Assembly (NCBI GenBank): GCA_028571685.1
Contig: CM053140.1
Span: forward strand, 56,364,201 to 56,428,200
Length of the DNA: 64,000 bases
Reading direction: 5' to 3'
Source of the DNA: Heterohyrax brucei
Taxonomy: Eukaryota; Chordata; Mammalia; Hyracoidea; Procaviidae
Part shown: in pieces, positions 1-10,267 of the stretch
Layout: each line of letters starts with the position of its first letter
How positions within the stretch are numbered: the stretch's first letter is position 1
Notes under the pieces: generated by a model
What the model was told of the DNA's origin: nothing
The model's database searches: none
What the model saw: only the letters and a program-made list of their open reading frames with translations
Program-made: the position numbers and the translations under genes

Positions 1-148
1 GCCTATTCTGACTCCTAACAACCGTATATGACAGAGTAAAACCAGCCCCATAGGGTTTCCTAGACTGTAAGATTTATAGGAGCAGATTCAGAGCCTTGAG
101 CTTTCAGTTAGCAGCCCAGTGCTTAACCATTGCCCTACCTGGGCTCCT
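1..148 (-). repeat. AfroSINE, cut by the window edge
   Basis: Minus-strand copy of the tRNA-derived SINE. The cactaaccttt-type box B region is seen as gttagcagcccagtgcttaacc at its right end, which is the 5' end of the element. Confidence 0.85.
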
Positions 149-1425
149 CACTTAGCACATCACAGTAATGTCAATAAACATTACTGTGAACAGTAAAAAC
201 TTGGTGTGTATTCCACAGATGTTTGAGCATGCTAGGCACCTAGACTTTAAGTATAAACTGTCCTGAGCCGGAATGATCTAGGTGCTGCAAAGGAGTTGAG
301 GCCCAGAACTCTGAGCCCTGTAACCAGAGCAAGGGAGAGCCATGTGACTAAAATAAGGCTGTGGGGTGACATTTGTGGGGGAGGGGTAGAGTAGGTAGTA
401 GTAAGGTAATCACAATTTGCAGAACTGCAAATTTTAACTGCCATCCAAAAAATAAACAAAAAAAATCTTTCTGCGGCTGTTTTTTTTGTGGTCCATCCCA
501 TGCAGTAGACACCTGTGGGCTGCTCACCCCTTCTACTTTGGACAAATTAGGAATGCTTGGAGTCCTGTTTCCTTGCCTTCCCTTTCAAATATTTAATCTT
601 TAAAAATATCAAAACACAATTCATGCTCCTTTGTAAAGGATTTGGCCAAAGACATCATGAGAAGGAAGTTGTTTCATTACATCCTAGAGGTTAGGATGGG
701 CAGGTCAGAGGGAAAGAAAAATGGCTGCTGGTGGTGACATTTGCAAACCCAGCAAGCTTGATTGAAGAAGCAAGTGGCTGTCTTTATCCATTTCTTTTCA
801 CTGCGACCATAAGGCCAACATGGAGAGGAAGGAAGGAATTCATGGTGGTGAATGCGTGGGGGCCCTGGGACACCAGGGGATCTGCAGCCTCTGGAACTCC
901 AGGAATCTGACCACCGGAACCAACCAGTGTCAACTCTTTGTTTCCCGAGGCTAGGATCTGTTGGGGGAGTGCGGGCCATGCCCCTCCCCCCAGGCCTTTT
1001 CTTTTTGGAGGGGATGGGGAGAGGGGCGGGACCCTGCTTTGTGTGTGGCTGGGGTGGGGGTGGGGGTGGAGGTGGCAGCGAGAATTTCAGGCCCCTTTCA
1101 GATGCTGGCCCTGGGAGGCTGGCTCAGTAGGGCTGCAAGCTGATTACCTATCTGATAAGGGAGGAATTCAAACTATGTGTTTTAGAAAGGGGTGGGATGG
1201 GGGGCAGGGAATGACCCTTGAAGACCACCAGTCTAAATCCTGGCCAGTTATGGTGAGGTGGCTGTAGGTTTTTGTTTTTCTTTTTTAATCCTAAACATAA
1301 CTCATTCTCTCATAATGGAGCAGGTAACCTGGAGAGGACTAGTCAGTTTCATGTTATAGGTCCCTATTTATAATTTTGGTGTTTTAAACCCTATGAGATG
1401 TAGGTGGAGGAGGGTACTGGGCTGT

Positions 1426-1600
1426 CTAGTTGATTCTGTGAGTCACCTGGGCAAAGAAGAACTCGCTCTTATGGTTTCCTAGGCTGGAATTGTCCTGGAC
1501 AGATAACCAGGTCTTTTTTCCCCTGAGGATCCACTGGAGGATGGAGCTACAGACCTTCCTGTTACTTGGACCCTGCTTAACCATTAAGCAACCAGACCTC
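1426..1600 (-). repeat. Diverged AfroSINE-like copy
   Basis: Weak resemblance: gttacttggaccctgcttaaccattaag near the right end matches the head of the element read in reverse. Heavily decayed, so the call is tentative. Confidence 0.4.
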
Positions 1601-1794
1601 TTTAGGAGGAAGGTGTTATCCTTAGTAAACTGGAACTCAGAGACAGAATAAGTGTCTTGAGTTTCCATAGTTAAGTGATAAAACCAGAGTTAACAATTTC
1701 AAATCTCTTGACACTTTTCTCAATTACTCTACCTTAATCTCAGAGGTGGATGGTAATTGCCTCTCCCTGGGGGTTTATGTGTACCAAGTGATGT

Positions 1795-1890
1795 GTTAAC
1801 TGCTTTTCATGCATAAAACCCCACAACAAGATGAGTATTTACTCCATTTTATAGATGAGGAAGCTAGAGCAAGGAAAGTAGGGGACAGTA
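1795..1890 (-). repeat. MIR remnant
   Basis: Shows the ccattttatagatgaggaagct signature of MIR read on the minus strand. Confidence 0.5.
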
Positions 1891-2354
1891 ACTGACACTC
1901 TTGGCTCTTACCTACTGCCCTGCTGAATCACACCTAGTGACTCAAGATCAGGTCCAAGCAGCTGATTGGCTGAGTGAAGAAGGTCTCCGTTTGGCTTCTG
2001 CACCTGTTGAGCTCAGTGAGCAACATTTCAAGTCTGGCTGCAGATTCAGGGAGGTTATTGCGCAACACAGGAGGGAAAGTTCCTTTCACCTTTTTTGCAG
2101 TGCTTTTATTTTCTGCTTTAAGGTTCTACTGTGTTTCTTGGCTTTAAAAACTGGGAAGATGATGGAGGTAGGGGGTTCAACACATCCCTGGCTGTCCTCT
2201 GGGGTATCAAAGGTATTTAGTGAAAGGATCCTCCCCACTCCCCACCTTGGGAACATTCTGTTGTGGGGACAGGTAGAAATAATAATAATGTAGGAGATAT
2301 TGACTGAGAACTTATTTTTCACCTTTCCATACTTGCATCTCTATTAGAACCTTA

Positions 2355-2690
2355 GGTTGTTAGTCACCCTCAATTGAATTCTGCCGCGTGATGACCCTGT
2401 GTGCAGAGCAGAACTGCTCCGTGGGGTTTTCAAACTGGCCTTTCAGAAACAGATGGCTAGGTCTGTCTGTCAGGTGCTTCTGAGTGGGCTTGAACTGTTA
2501 ATCTTTGGTGGCCTAGTGGGTTAAGTGCCACGTCTGCTAACCAAAAGGTTGGCAGTTCATATCTGCCAGTCACTCCTTGGAAACTCTACGGGGCAGTTCT
2601 ACTCTGACCTAGAGTCGCTATGAGTTGGAGACGACTCGATGGCTGTGGGTTGGGAGCACAAACCGGTTGAGCCACCTCTGTAGGCTAGTG
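2355..2690 (-). repeat. AfroSINE split by a second AfroSINE
   Basis: The minus-strand copy runs 2355-2503 and resumes at about 2654-2690 with the expected head (caaaccggttgagccacc). The interruption is a plus-strand copy. Confidence 0.75.
2504..2653 (+). repeat. AfroSINE nested inside another AfroSINE
   Basis: Plus-strand copy from ttggtggcctagtgggttaag to gagacgactcgatggctgtgg. It is younger than its host, judged by position. Confidence 0.85.
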
Positions 2691-3167
2691 ATCTGGTATA
2701 ACCAGTATTTCATCAGCCAGGATTTGTCTGGCTCCAAGCCTGTGCTCTTATGACCAATTTCCTCAAAGTATGTTAGTCATTAAAATGGTTGAGGATTCCA
2801 CCTAGTTACAGGGGGACTATGTATCTTCACCTAAACATCTAGCTTAAAATAGTGCCTCCCACAGCCTCAGTATAAAACACTAATGCTTAGGGACTCTTGT
2901 TCCTTCATGCCCAGGTGTCTCCCTGGACAGGTCTCTGTACCTAATGATCCATTTTGCTTCTCTGAACTCCGTTGTCAAAGAACTCCTTTTCTTTCACATA
3001 CTTGGCACACAATAAGGAAGTTTAATTACAAAGGATGAAGTTATAATACTTTGGTAGGGTCTGAGGCTGATGTGATGTTCATTCAGTAAGCAGGATGGTG
3101 GAATGAGTTGAGCTTTTAAAGTAGGAAACATGGGTTCTTCTAACTCTGGTTTTGCCATTCCCTAGCG

Positions 3168-3330
3168 ATGGAGCTGTGGTGGTACAGTGCGTAAGCGCTT
3201 TCCTCCTAAGCAAAAGGTCTACAGTTCAAATTTACCAGCTGCTATGGAGCAGTTCTGCTCTGTCCTGTAATGTGGCTTTGAGTCAGAATCTATTTGATGG
3301 CAAAGGGGTTTCGGTTTGGTTTTTTTGAAC
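3168..3330 (+). repeat. AfroSINE
   Basis: Plus strand; ctgtggtggtacagtgcgtaag head and gagtcagaatctatttgatgg tail. Confidence 0.85.
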
Positions 3331-3627
3331 TGTAAGTGAGTCCTGCCCCCCCTCCTTTTAAGGCACTTTGCTATATGCTCACTAAGTGTCCATGTTTTTA
3401 AATGTTACTACAAACATTCGTGTTTTAATGGGATTCCTAAAATGTATTTTGCATACATATGACAACAAAGTATAAGAATCTGGTTTTCCTTCCAAAGAGA
3501 TAATGCAGTTTCTCAACAGCACTAAATTATTTCATCACGTATTCATTTTTCCATGTGCTTGGATCTCTTAGTGGACTTTATTCTAGCTCATCTGTATTTG
3601 GGTCTTCTTGTCCTGCGGCCCACCACT

Positions 3628-4312
3628 TTTTTTATTATTATTACTTAATATTTTATTGTGCTTTAAGTGAAAGTTTACAATCCACGTCAGTTTGTCATAA
3701 GAAAATTTGCACACATATTGTTATGTAACTCTTAACTGCTCTCCCTACTCTGTGATAACACACTTGTCCTTTCCACCCTGTATTTCCCATGTCCATTCAC
3801 CTAGCTCCTGTCTTCCTCTGCCCTCCCATCTCTCTCCTGGACAGGAGCTACCCAGTTAGCCTTGGGTATATATTTAAGCCAAGAGGCACACTCTTTGCCA
3901 GTATCATTTTATGTCCTATGGTCTAGTCCAAGCTTGAGTTGGCTTCCAGAATGGTTTCCATTCTGGACTCAAAGACTCTGGGAGTGCTGTCCTCTGGGGA
4001 TCCTTCAGTCTGTGGGGTGATTGAGTCTGGTCTTTAATAGAATTTCAGTTCTGTACACCTATTTTTCTCTATACATCAGGGCAGTTGTTGGTGGTAGTTG
4101 GGCACCATCTAGTTCTTCTGGTCTCATGCTGATGCAGTCTCAGGATGATGCGGCCCTTTCTGTCTCTTGGGGTCTTATTTTCCTTATATCTTTGATGTCT
4201 TCCATTCTTTTCTGCTCCAGGTGAGTTGGAACTAACTGGTGCTACTTAGATGGCCTCTTGCTAGCTTTTAAGACCCTGGACACCACTCACCAAAGTGCCA
4301 CCTGCTGCTTTT
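3628..4312 (-). mobile_element. L1 3' end (afrotherian type)
   Basis: Starts with a T-rich run (the poly(A) tail in reverse), then the ttattgtgctttaagtgaaa 3' UTR signature and a long stretch ending tttaagaccctggacacc. I recognise this as the 3' UTR of elephant-type L1 lineages. No usable reading frame remains. Confidence 0.7.
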
Positions 4313-4660
4313 AAGTAACTTAATTTTCATCTAATTTCAAACTTAAAAAAAGTTCGCAAGAGTATTAAAAAAAGAAAAAATCAATGTAACATTTACCTGG
4401 ATTCATCAATTTGAAACAGTATGCTCTTTTTTTTCTATATGTATGTATGTTTATTCTTTTTTTATAAACTCTAAGTTTATATGACATAAGCACCTTTATC
4501 TAGATATTTTAGTATGCATTTGTGAAGAATAAGGGCATTAATCAAAATCAGGAAAATTTAATACTGATATACTTAATGTTGATTTTCCCAATTCATTTTC
4601 CTGGTTCAGGATCTTGCATTATATTTGTTGTAGTTTCTTTAGTTCTTCCTACTTTGTCCC
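4313..4660 (-). repeat. Old L1-like 3' remnant
   Basis: AT-rich, with the order of words (atttacctggattcatcaat, tatgtatgtatg) seen in ancient L1 3' ends. Low-resolution call. Confidence 0.4.
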
Positions 4661-4699
4661 TCCTGGTGTTGCTATTTTGAAGTGCATTAAAAAAGAAGG

Positions 4700-4908
4700 A
4701 AACCAAAGCAAATCTGTTGCCACGGAGGCAATTCTGACTTCATAATGACATTATAGGCAAAGTAGAACTGCCCCACAGGGTTTCCAAGGCGGTAAACTTT
4801 ATGGGAGCAGGCTGCCACATCTTTCTCCCCTTGAGTGGCTGGTGGGTTTAAACCACTGACCTTTTAGTTAGCAGTCAAGCACTTAAACCATTGCACTACC
4901 AGGAATCT
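4700..4908 (-). repeat. AfroSINE, long variant
   Basis: Minus strand. It contains the extra middle segment (gggagcaggctgccacatct) seen in the longer subfamily. Confidence 0.85.
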
Positions 4909-5375
4909 TTGATATTTTGTAGAATGTCTCTCTCTTTGGGTTTATTTGCTGGTCCCTTAGATTTGAATCTATAACATGCAACAATAATGCTTATACTTAA
5001 TTTTGTTTTTTTTTCTTTCCAGTATCTACTTATTTGGCCTTTTGATGATAGTATGAAAGTGGATGAGGTACTTTTTTTTGAAAGCATGATGTTTAATACT
5101 TAATAATGTTGCCTTTTCTATTTACAGTGTAATATTTGTTAGTGTCTTAAATGTTTATATCTAGAAATTTTCTTTTCCCATCCTTCTTAGAACTTTAAAC
5201 ATGGCTGTAAAAAATATTAATGATGTTTCTTTATGTAATCATGACTGTTCTTTGTAATGTAGATTCCTTGTTCTTTGTTGACTGAGTCACAATTTCCTTA
5301 CTGAAAAAATGAAATTATATCACATCAGCTCTTCTTATCTTACAGGAGTATGTGTGTGTCTGTGTTCGATGGAGT

Positions 5376-5560
5376 AATAAAAAATCCACTGCCACTGAGT
5401 CAGTTCTGTCTCATAACAACCCCACAGAGGGTTGTTGTAGGACAGAGTAGAACTTAGAATTGTCCCATAGGGTCTCCCAGGGGAGTGCCTGGTGGATTTG
5501 AATTACCAGCCTTTTGGTTAGCAGCCATCGCTCTTAACCACTACACCACTGGGGTTTCTG
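5376..5560 (-). repeat. AfroSINE next to LIN28A exon 3
   Basis: Minus strand, ending in accactggggtttctg 58 bases before the exon 3 acceptor. Confidence 0.88.
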
Positions 5561-5618
5561 ATGTAATAATGTGAACTAATAATGAATGTTAAAAGTCTAC
5601 CGTGTTTCCTTTCTCCAG

Positions 5619-5803
5619 AGTAAGCTGCACATGGAGGGCTTCCGGAGTCTGAAGGAGGGAGAGGCAGTGGAGTTTACCTTTAAGAAGTCCGCTAAGGGCC
5701 TGGAATCAATCCGTGTCACAGGACCTGGTGGGGTGTTCTGTATTGGGAGTGAGAGACGGCCAAAGGGAAAGAACATGCAGAAGCGCAGGTCGAAAGGAGA
5801 CAG
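5619..5803 (+). CDS. LIN28A: LIN28A coding exon 3
   Basis: 185 nt. The acceptor is tttctccag at 5611-5618, and the first codon is AGT (Ser77 in human numbering, just after the His-Gln of the cold-shock domain). The donor is cag|gtatca at 5804. The last codon is split after AG, and the G from exon 4 restores Arg138. It encodes SKLHMEGFRSLKEGEAVEF and onward through the linker. The lysine-rich linker has Asn where I recall Ser in human (KGKNMQKRR). Confidence 0.96.
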
Positions 5804-6799
5804 GTATCACTTAGAGGACAGCCTGTGCTGGTGGGATGGGACATGGCGTGCATGAGGAGAACTACCTCAGTCCTGGTTCCCTTTACTGGATCTGGGTGCG
5901 GAAGGTAAAATGAAGCATATAGAAAGAATATCTGGATGATTGGGGTACCTGCCATAAAATGTGGAAGGGGGACAGTGTATAGGGCAGGAACCAGTGTAAG
6001 TGGTAGGGGACCAGGATGGTACTGTTGCTGCTTTACCAGGTCTCCAGATGCCAGTTTCCTTGATCTGGCCGGTGGGCTGTAATGTGGTTCTTCATAAGAG
6101 GATTTATTAGAATCTTGCCTGTTTTCCACAGTGAAGTCCCCATTTGGGTTCAGTGGCTTTTATTCTTGGACTCTCGGGATTTTTAAGTTGACTTGACTCT
6201 AAAGATACCATCTAGGCAATTACAGAATTGAAAGGATTTTAGACTGTAGTCCTACTCCTCCTTTTATACGTAGAGCTCTGAGAAGGGACGTATAGTAGGC
6301 AGGGTTTTCCAGAGAAACTGAACCAACAGATTTAAAGGGACTGGCTCATGGTACCATGGGTCCTGGTAAGTCTGAAGAGTTGATGTTAGTCTTGAGTGTG
6401 AGATGTGAAAGGTGGGCTAGGAATACAGAGAATACTAGATATCTGGTCTCCATAGTCTAGCTGCCTTGACACATACATTTACATCATAGGAAGTGAAGTG
6501 ACAGAACCTGGACCGGGCTCAGGGGAAGTCTTTTTGACTTCTCATTCCTTTCTCTCCTCTTTATCTTCTTGTTTTCTACTAGGTGCTACAACTGTGGAGG
6601 TCTAGACCATCATGCCAAGGAATGCAAGTTGCCACCTCAGCCCAAGAAGTGCCACTTCTGCCAGAGCATCAGCCATATGGTAGCCTCATGTCCACTGAAG
6701 GCCCAACAGGCCCCCAGCTCACAGGGAAAGCCAGCCTACCTTCGGGAGGAAGAAGAAGAGATCCATAGCCCTGCCCTGCTTCCTGAGGCTCAGAACTGA
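5619..6799 (+). CDS. LIN28A: LIN28A, 3' half (two last coding exons)
   Basis: RNA-binding pluripotency factor that binds precursor let-7 and blocks its maturation, and also binds mRNAs in the cytoplasm. Two exons are visible, 5619-5803 and 6583-6799, with the intron between them bounded by gt and ag. Read together they encode residues 77-209 of the usual 209-aa protein. These are the C-terminal part of the cold-shock domain, a basic linker (RRPKGKNMQKRRSKGDR) and two CCHC zinc knuckles, CYNCGGLDHHAKEC and CHFCQSISHMVASC. The tail is acidic and ends at a TGA at 6797. The Ser-Pro in EEIHSPALLPEAQN is the MAPK site numbered Ser200 in human. The exons for the N-terminus and the first half of the cold-shock domain are not in the window and should lie upstream. 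No frameshift or stop is seen. Identification rests on near-identity to the remembered human protein. Confidence 0.97.
5804..6582 (+). other. LIN28A: LIN28A intron 3
   Basis: 779 bases between gtatca and the pyrimidine-rich acceptor ending ctactag. I see no recognisable repeat or exon inside. Confidence 0.8.
6583..6799 (+). CDS. LIN28A: LIN28A terminal coding exon (two CCHC zinc knuckles)
   Basis: The coding part is 217 nt. The acceptor is ttctactag at 6574-6582. The first base completes Arg138, then Cys139 opens the first knuckle. Zinc ligands are Cys-X2-Cys-X4-His-X4-Cys in both knuckles, separated by KLPPQPKK. The knuckles recognise the GGAG-type motif of the let-7 precursor (family knowledge). 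The reading frame ends at TGA 6797-6799. Confidence 0.97.
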
Positions 6800-7608
6800 G
6801 AGCCACAGGGGGTGGGACCAATCCTTTTGTTAGCAGGAAGTTTTAAGGAGCAGGTGTCAATCGGTAAAGAGTGGAGAAAGTGGGATAGAGTGGGTAAGGG
6901 TGGCAGCTACTGCTGCCATGTATCTCAGGCTGGTGTCCCATAGCATCACCCCTTCTTCCCTCTTGGTGGGAGGAAGGAGTGAAGCATAGGAACTCCAGCT
7001 TTCATTATCCAAATTCAAGTGAGGGCTTTAAGGAGAAATCCCCCTATAGCCTGCCTGCTTTATCTGAGGCTCCATTCCCCAGAATCTGACTTTTGTTGAA
7101 TGTGGCATGGAGATGGAAGTTTTGCTTTGAAGGAAGGATATATAATTTCCCATGCCAGTGTATGAAAAGATTAAGCAGGAGACCAGTCAGATACACCCAA
7201 CCCCAAAGCCACTACATTCTGTGGGAGGGAATCTCTTATAGGTGGGGCAGAGTTTTTCCGCATCCTGTCTCCTCATAATCCACTTTTGGGACTGGGTGCT
7301 GAAACTGTCCCAAGCAATGGTTTGTGATGAGAGGCAAAAGAGGTCGGGGAACAGCTGCAGGCCTGCTGGTCCTAAGCTCACTCCTACCCCACTGTGGGCC
7401 AATATGATTTTATTTATTTCTCCCTTGGGTAACTGCACCCTGGGTCCCACTTTCTCCAGAATGCCAACTGCACTAGCTGTGTGCGAATGACGTATCTTGT
7501 GCATTTTAACTTTTTTTCCCCTTAATATAAATATCCTGGTTTTGTATTTTTGTATATTTTAATCTAAGGCCCTCATTCCTGCACTGTGTTCTCAGGTACA
7601 TGAGCAAT

Positions 7609-7616
7609 CTCAGGGA
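7609..7616 (+). promoter_or_regulatory. LIN28A: miR-125 (lin-4 family) seed match in LIN28A 3' UTR
   Basis: CTCAGGGA is an 8-mer complement to the miR-125 seed. Repression of LIN28 by lin-4/miR-125 through its 3' UTR is established from nematodes to mammals. The site lies 104 bases upstream of the let-7 match. Confidence 0.8.
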
Positions 7617-7712
7617 TAAGTTGGCAGCAGCTCCAGGTCTGCACAGCAGGAATACTTTTTGTTGTTGCTTTTTCACCTCAAAGAACAACTTTGGAGTATA
7701 GAGTCTATTGAA

Positions 7713-7720
7713 CTACCTCA
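7713..7720 (+). promoter_or_regulatory. LIN28A: let-7 seed match in LIN28A 3' UTR
   Basis: CTACCTCA is a full 8-mer complement to the let-7 seed. LIN28A blocks let-7 biogenesis and let-7 represses LIN28A, so this site closes the known double-negative loop. It sits in non-repeat 3' UTR sequence. Confidence 0.85.
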
Positions 7721-7955
7721 GTTTTGCCAATTAGAGCTGACTTTTCTGCCATAGTGTCCTCTTGAAACCCCTCCACCTTGAAAATGTGCCACAGGAGACT
7801 AGGTTTTTATTGGGTTGCCCCATGACTTGATCTCCTTCCTTTGCAAGATTGAAAATTGGGACAAACAGGAAGATGGTGCAGAGAGGTTAGAAGAGGCTAG
7901 GCCAGGTAAAAGGTTCAGAGAGGGAGCCAAGTTTAGGTGAGGCTTGTCAATTATT

Positions 7956-8126
7956 GGAAACCCTGGTGGCATATTAGTTAAATGCCATGGCTGCTAACCA
8001 AAAGGTCAGCAGTTCAAATCCACCAGGCACTCCTTGGAAACTATGGGACAGTCTATCCTGTCTTACAGGGTCGCTGTGAGTCGGAATCAACTCAAGGGCA
8101 ATGGATTTGGTTTTGGTTTTGTCTAT
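7956..8126 (+). repeat. AfroSINE inside the LIN28A 3' UTR
   Basis: Plus strand, from ggaaaccctggtggcatatt to the T/G-rich tail. It is transcribed as part of the mRNA in sense orientation. Confidence 0.9.
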
Positions 8127-8716
8127 TAATGTACCAAGCCTTTAATCCTAGGGTATGGGACTTAGTCACACACCAGATCCATCCTTCACAGGATTAGGCT
8201 AGGCCTACCTTGTACATTGGTGTGTGTGAATCTGAGTTGGTAGCATAGGTTTTAAGATACCTGTGTACCCATCGTGTGGTGCCCAGGGAAGGATATATGA
8301 TGCAAGGACTTACTTAACCTCTTAATAAAATTCTAGATTTTTCCTACTTGGCTTCCAAAGACACCCATAAGCAAGGGCTTTCTTGTGGTGCCCAGAGTGA
8401 TGCCTGGCGCCAGCATCCTGACCTGCTTCTGTAGTGTCACCATAGCTGAAGGAAAAGGGGGCTTTCGTTTACATGCTGTGAGATCACTGCAAACCTACCT
8501 CACTGTGTTGAAACGGGGCAAATGCAATAGAACGCATTGGGTGATGTGTGTCTGATCCTGGGTTCTTGTTTCCCCCAAATGCTGCCCCTTCTAGTTATTG
8601 TATTTGTTTGGGTTTTATAGAACTTCACAAAGTTGCTGATTTGGTGATTGCTAGGTGGCCTAGTTTGTGTAAATATAACGTGTTGGTCTTTCTCCATGTT
8701 CTTTTGGGGTTTTTAT

Positions 8717-8724
8717 TGTTTACA
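8717..8724 (+). promoter_or_regulatory. LIN28A: miR-30 seed match (first)
   Basis: TGTTTACA matches the miR-30 family seed as an 8-mer. A second 7-mer match, TGTTTAC, is at 9307-9313. Targeting of LIN28A by miR-30 has been reported; function here is inferred from the match only. Confidence 0.55.
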
Positions 8725-9106
8725 AACGTCTTTTGTATTGAAAGAAAAATAGCCAAAGCATCTTTGACAGAAAGTTCTGCACCAGACAAAAGGATCTGAA
8801 ACATAAGCTTGGGGACCCTTGAAGTGGGGGCCTTAAAACCATCCCTTCCTTTGTATTCCCTTTCCCCTATTTCCTCTTTGGAACTAGATCTTCCCCAAAA
8901 GTTTGACCTCTACCCTACTTCCTCCCTAGCACTCCCCCAAAACCCACACATAGACACATTTACTTTTAGGGCGGTCTCCAAAGCATTTAAACATTTGTTC
9001 AAAAAGTCTGAAGAAGCCAGGAATAGTGCACTCCTCATTTTCAGCCTTCTAAGTCAAGACCAGTCCTTGATAAGATTCATGCCAACACTTGTTAGCCTTT
9101 GAATGG

Positions 9107-9113
9107 ACCAAAG
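9107..9113 (+). promoter_or_regulatory. LIN28A: miR-9 seed match (first of two)
   Basis: ACCAAAG is a 7-mer match to miR-9. A second copy is at 9322-9328. Both lie in the distal 3' UTR. Function is inferred from the match and from reports that miR-9 targets LIN28A. Confidence 0.5.
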
Positions 9114-9586
9114 CTACTTAATCTCTCCAGTCACAGGAATAGAGAGAAGCGGTGGGGGGACTTCCGCATAGAAAGTGGGGGTGGGAGACTAAGAAAGGGA
9201 AGATGAATGTATTTCCAAGCCACTCAGGAACTTTTATGCAGGTGCAAGAAGCTATGTCAAAGTGGCCACAAGATTGTTTAATAGGAGACGGACGAATGTA
9301 ACTCCATGTTTACTGCTAGAAACCAAAGCTTTGTGTAAAATCTTGAATTTATGGGGAGGGAGGGAGGGTAAAAAGGTGTGTACCTGTGTGTTCTTTCCCT
9401 GGTCCCTTCACCTCATTCCTGAACCACCGGGAAGCTGAGCCCCATTGGTCTTTGGTGACCCCCGTCACTGGGGTGTGTTTATTTGATGGTTGCTTTTGCT
9501 GTACTGGGTATTTCCTTACAATTCTATCATTTTGTAACACGTGCTGATCCTTTTGCTTCCCCCCTCTCTTTCCCCTGAGAAAATAC

Positions 9587-9600
9587 AATAAACAAATAAA
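9587..9600 (+). terminator. LIN28A: LIN28A poly(A) signals
   Basis: Two AATAAA hexamers, 9587-9592 and 9595-9600, are followed by a T-rich stretch (9620-9640) that could serve as the downstream element. They are the first canonical hexamers in a convincing context after the stop codon and mark the expected 3' end of the mRNA. Confidence 0.8.
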
Positions 9601-10116
9601 GACTTATTGGTACTGAAACTGTCTCCTTGTCATACATTTAGGGTGCTTTTCCTCTTCCCTAAAATTCCTACCTCCAATTGGGACTCAGGTCACAGAAGAG
9701 TTAAGTAAGTTTCCTGTTCAGCCTCTCTGTTAAAGGAATGAATCTTGAAAGTTTCTTAGCACCTCATTACAGTGGATTTTTGTTTCTATTTAAGGCCTCC
9801 TGTCCTTTCTTGGAAGTGCCACTTTCAAGAGGGGATTAGGGGTTTGGCATGCATAAGAATTGGGGTTGCCCATGCCACTAACTGTGATGAAAAGATGGGG
9901 GTGTGGCCTAGGGCCTAAGTCCCTAATAATACTTCGTCTCTTCTTCAAGGCCTTTTACAGATATTAACTGCTTGTGCCACTCCAAGAAGGGAAATGAGAT
10001 TTAGAACTGGGGAAACGGAGGGCAGATAAAATAACACTGACCATCTATGGTCAAACATTTTCTTTGAGCCAAAGTTTGCTAGTCTGCTGTATTTTTAAAC
10101 CTTGAGCTCGTCTTGA

Positions 10117-10267
10117 AGGAAATCCTGGTGGTTTAGTGGTTAAGAGCTATGACTGCTAACCAAGATAGGCATTTGGGATCCATACACCATGGGCGTCTTG
10201 GAAATTGTAAGGCAGTTACACCATGCCCTATAGTATCTCAGAGTCAAACCAAGGGCAGTAGGTTTTT
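10117..10267 (+). repeat. AfroSINE (diverged)
   Basis: Plus strand; aatcctggtggtttagtggttaag head and a decayed tail. Confidence 0.8.

Larger units (their letters stand above)
1..5618 (+). other. LIN28A: LIN28A intron 2 (3' part)
   Basis: No coding exon was found. The expected upstream exon, with the first RNA-binding motif of the cold-shock domain, is not in this stretch. It holds AfroSINEs, an L1 3' end (about 3628-4312), an AT-rich L1-like remnant (4313-4660) and a G-rich tract near 1051. Segments 150-1425, 1900-2350 and 2700-3160 look like ordinary unique intron. Confidence 0.8.
6800..9615 (+). other. LIN28A: LIN28A 3' UTR
   Basis: Runs from the stop codon to two overlapping-range poly(A) signals, AATAAA at 9587-9592 and 9595-9600, with cleavage expected some 15-25 bases later. 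The length, about 2.8 kb, fits the long LIN28A 3' UTR of mammals. It contains seed matches for let-7, miR-125, miR-30 (two) and miR-9 (two), and one AfroSINE insertion at about 7956-8126. No other gene is visible in it. Confidence 0.85.

Noticed and set aside
2504-2653. tRNA-like box A and box B in SINEs, considered as tRNA genes
   Set aside because: The tRNA-derived heads lack an acceptor stem and a foldable cloverleaf. They are Pol III promoters of SINEs.
5716-6129. 137-codon minus-strand frame opposite LIN28A exon 3
   Set aside because: A shadow of the exon and adjoining intron with no domain or promoter.
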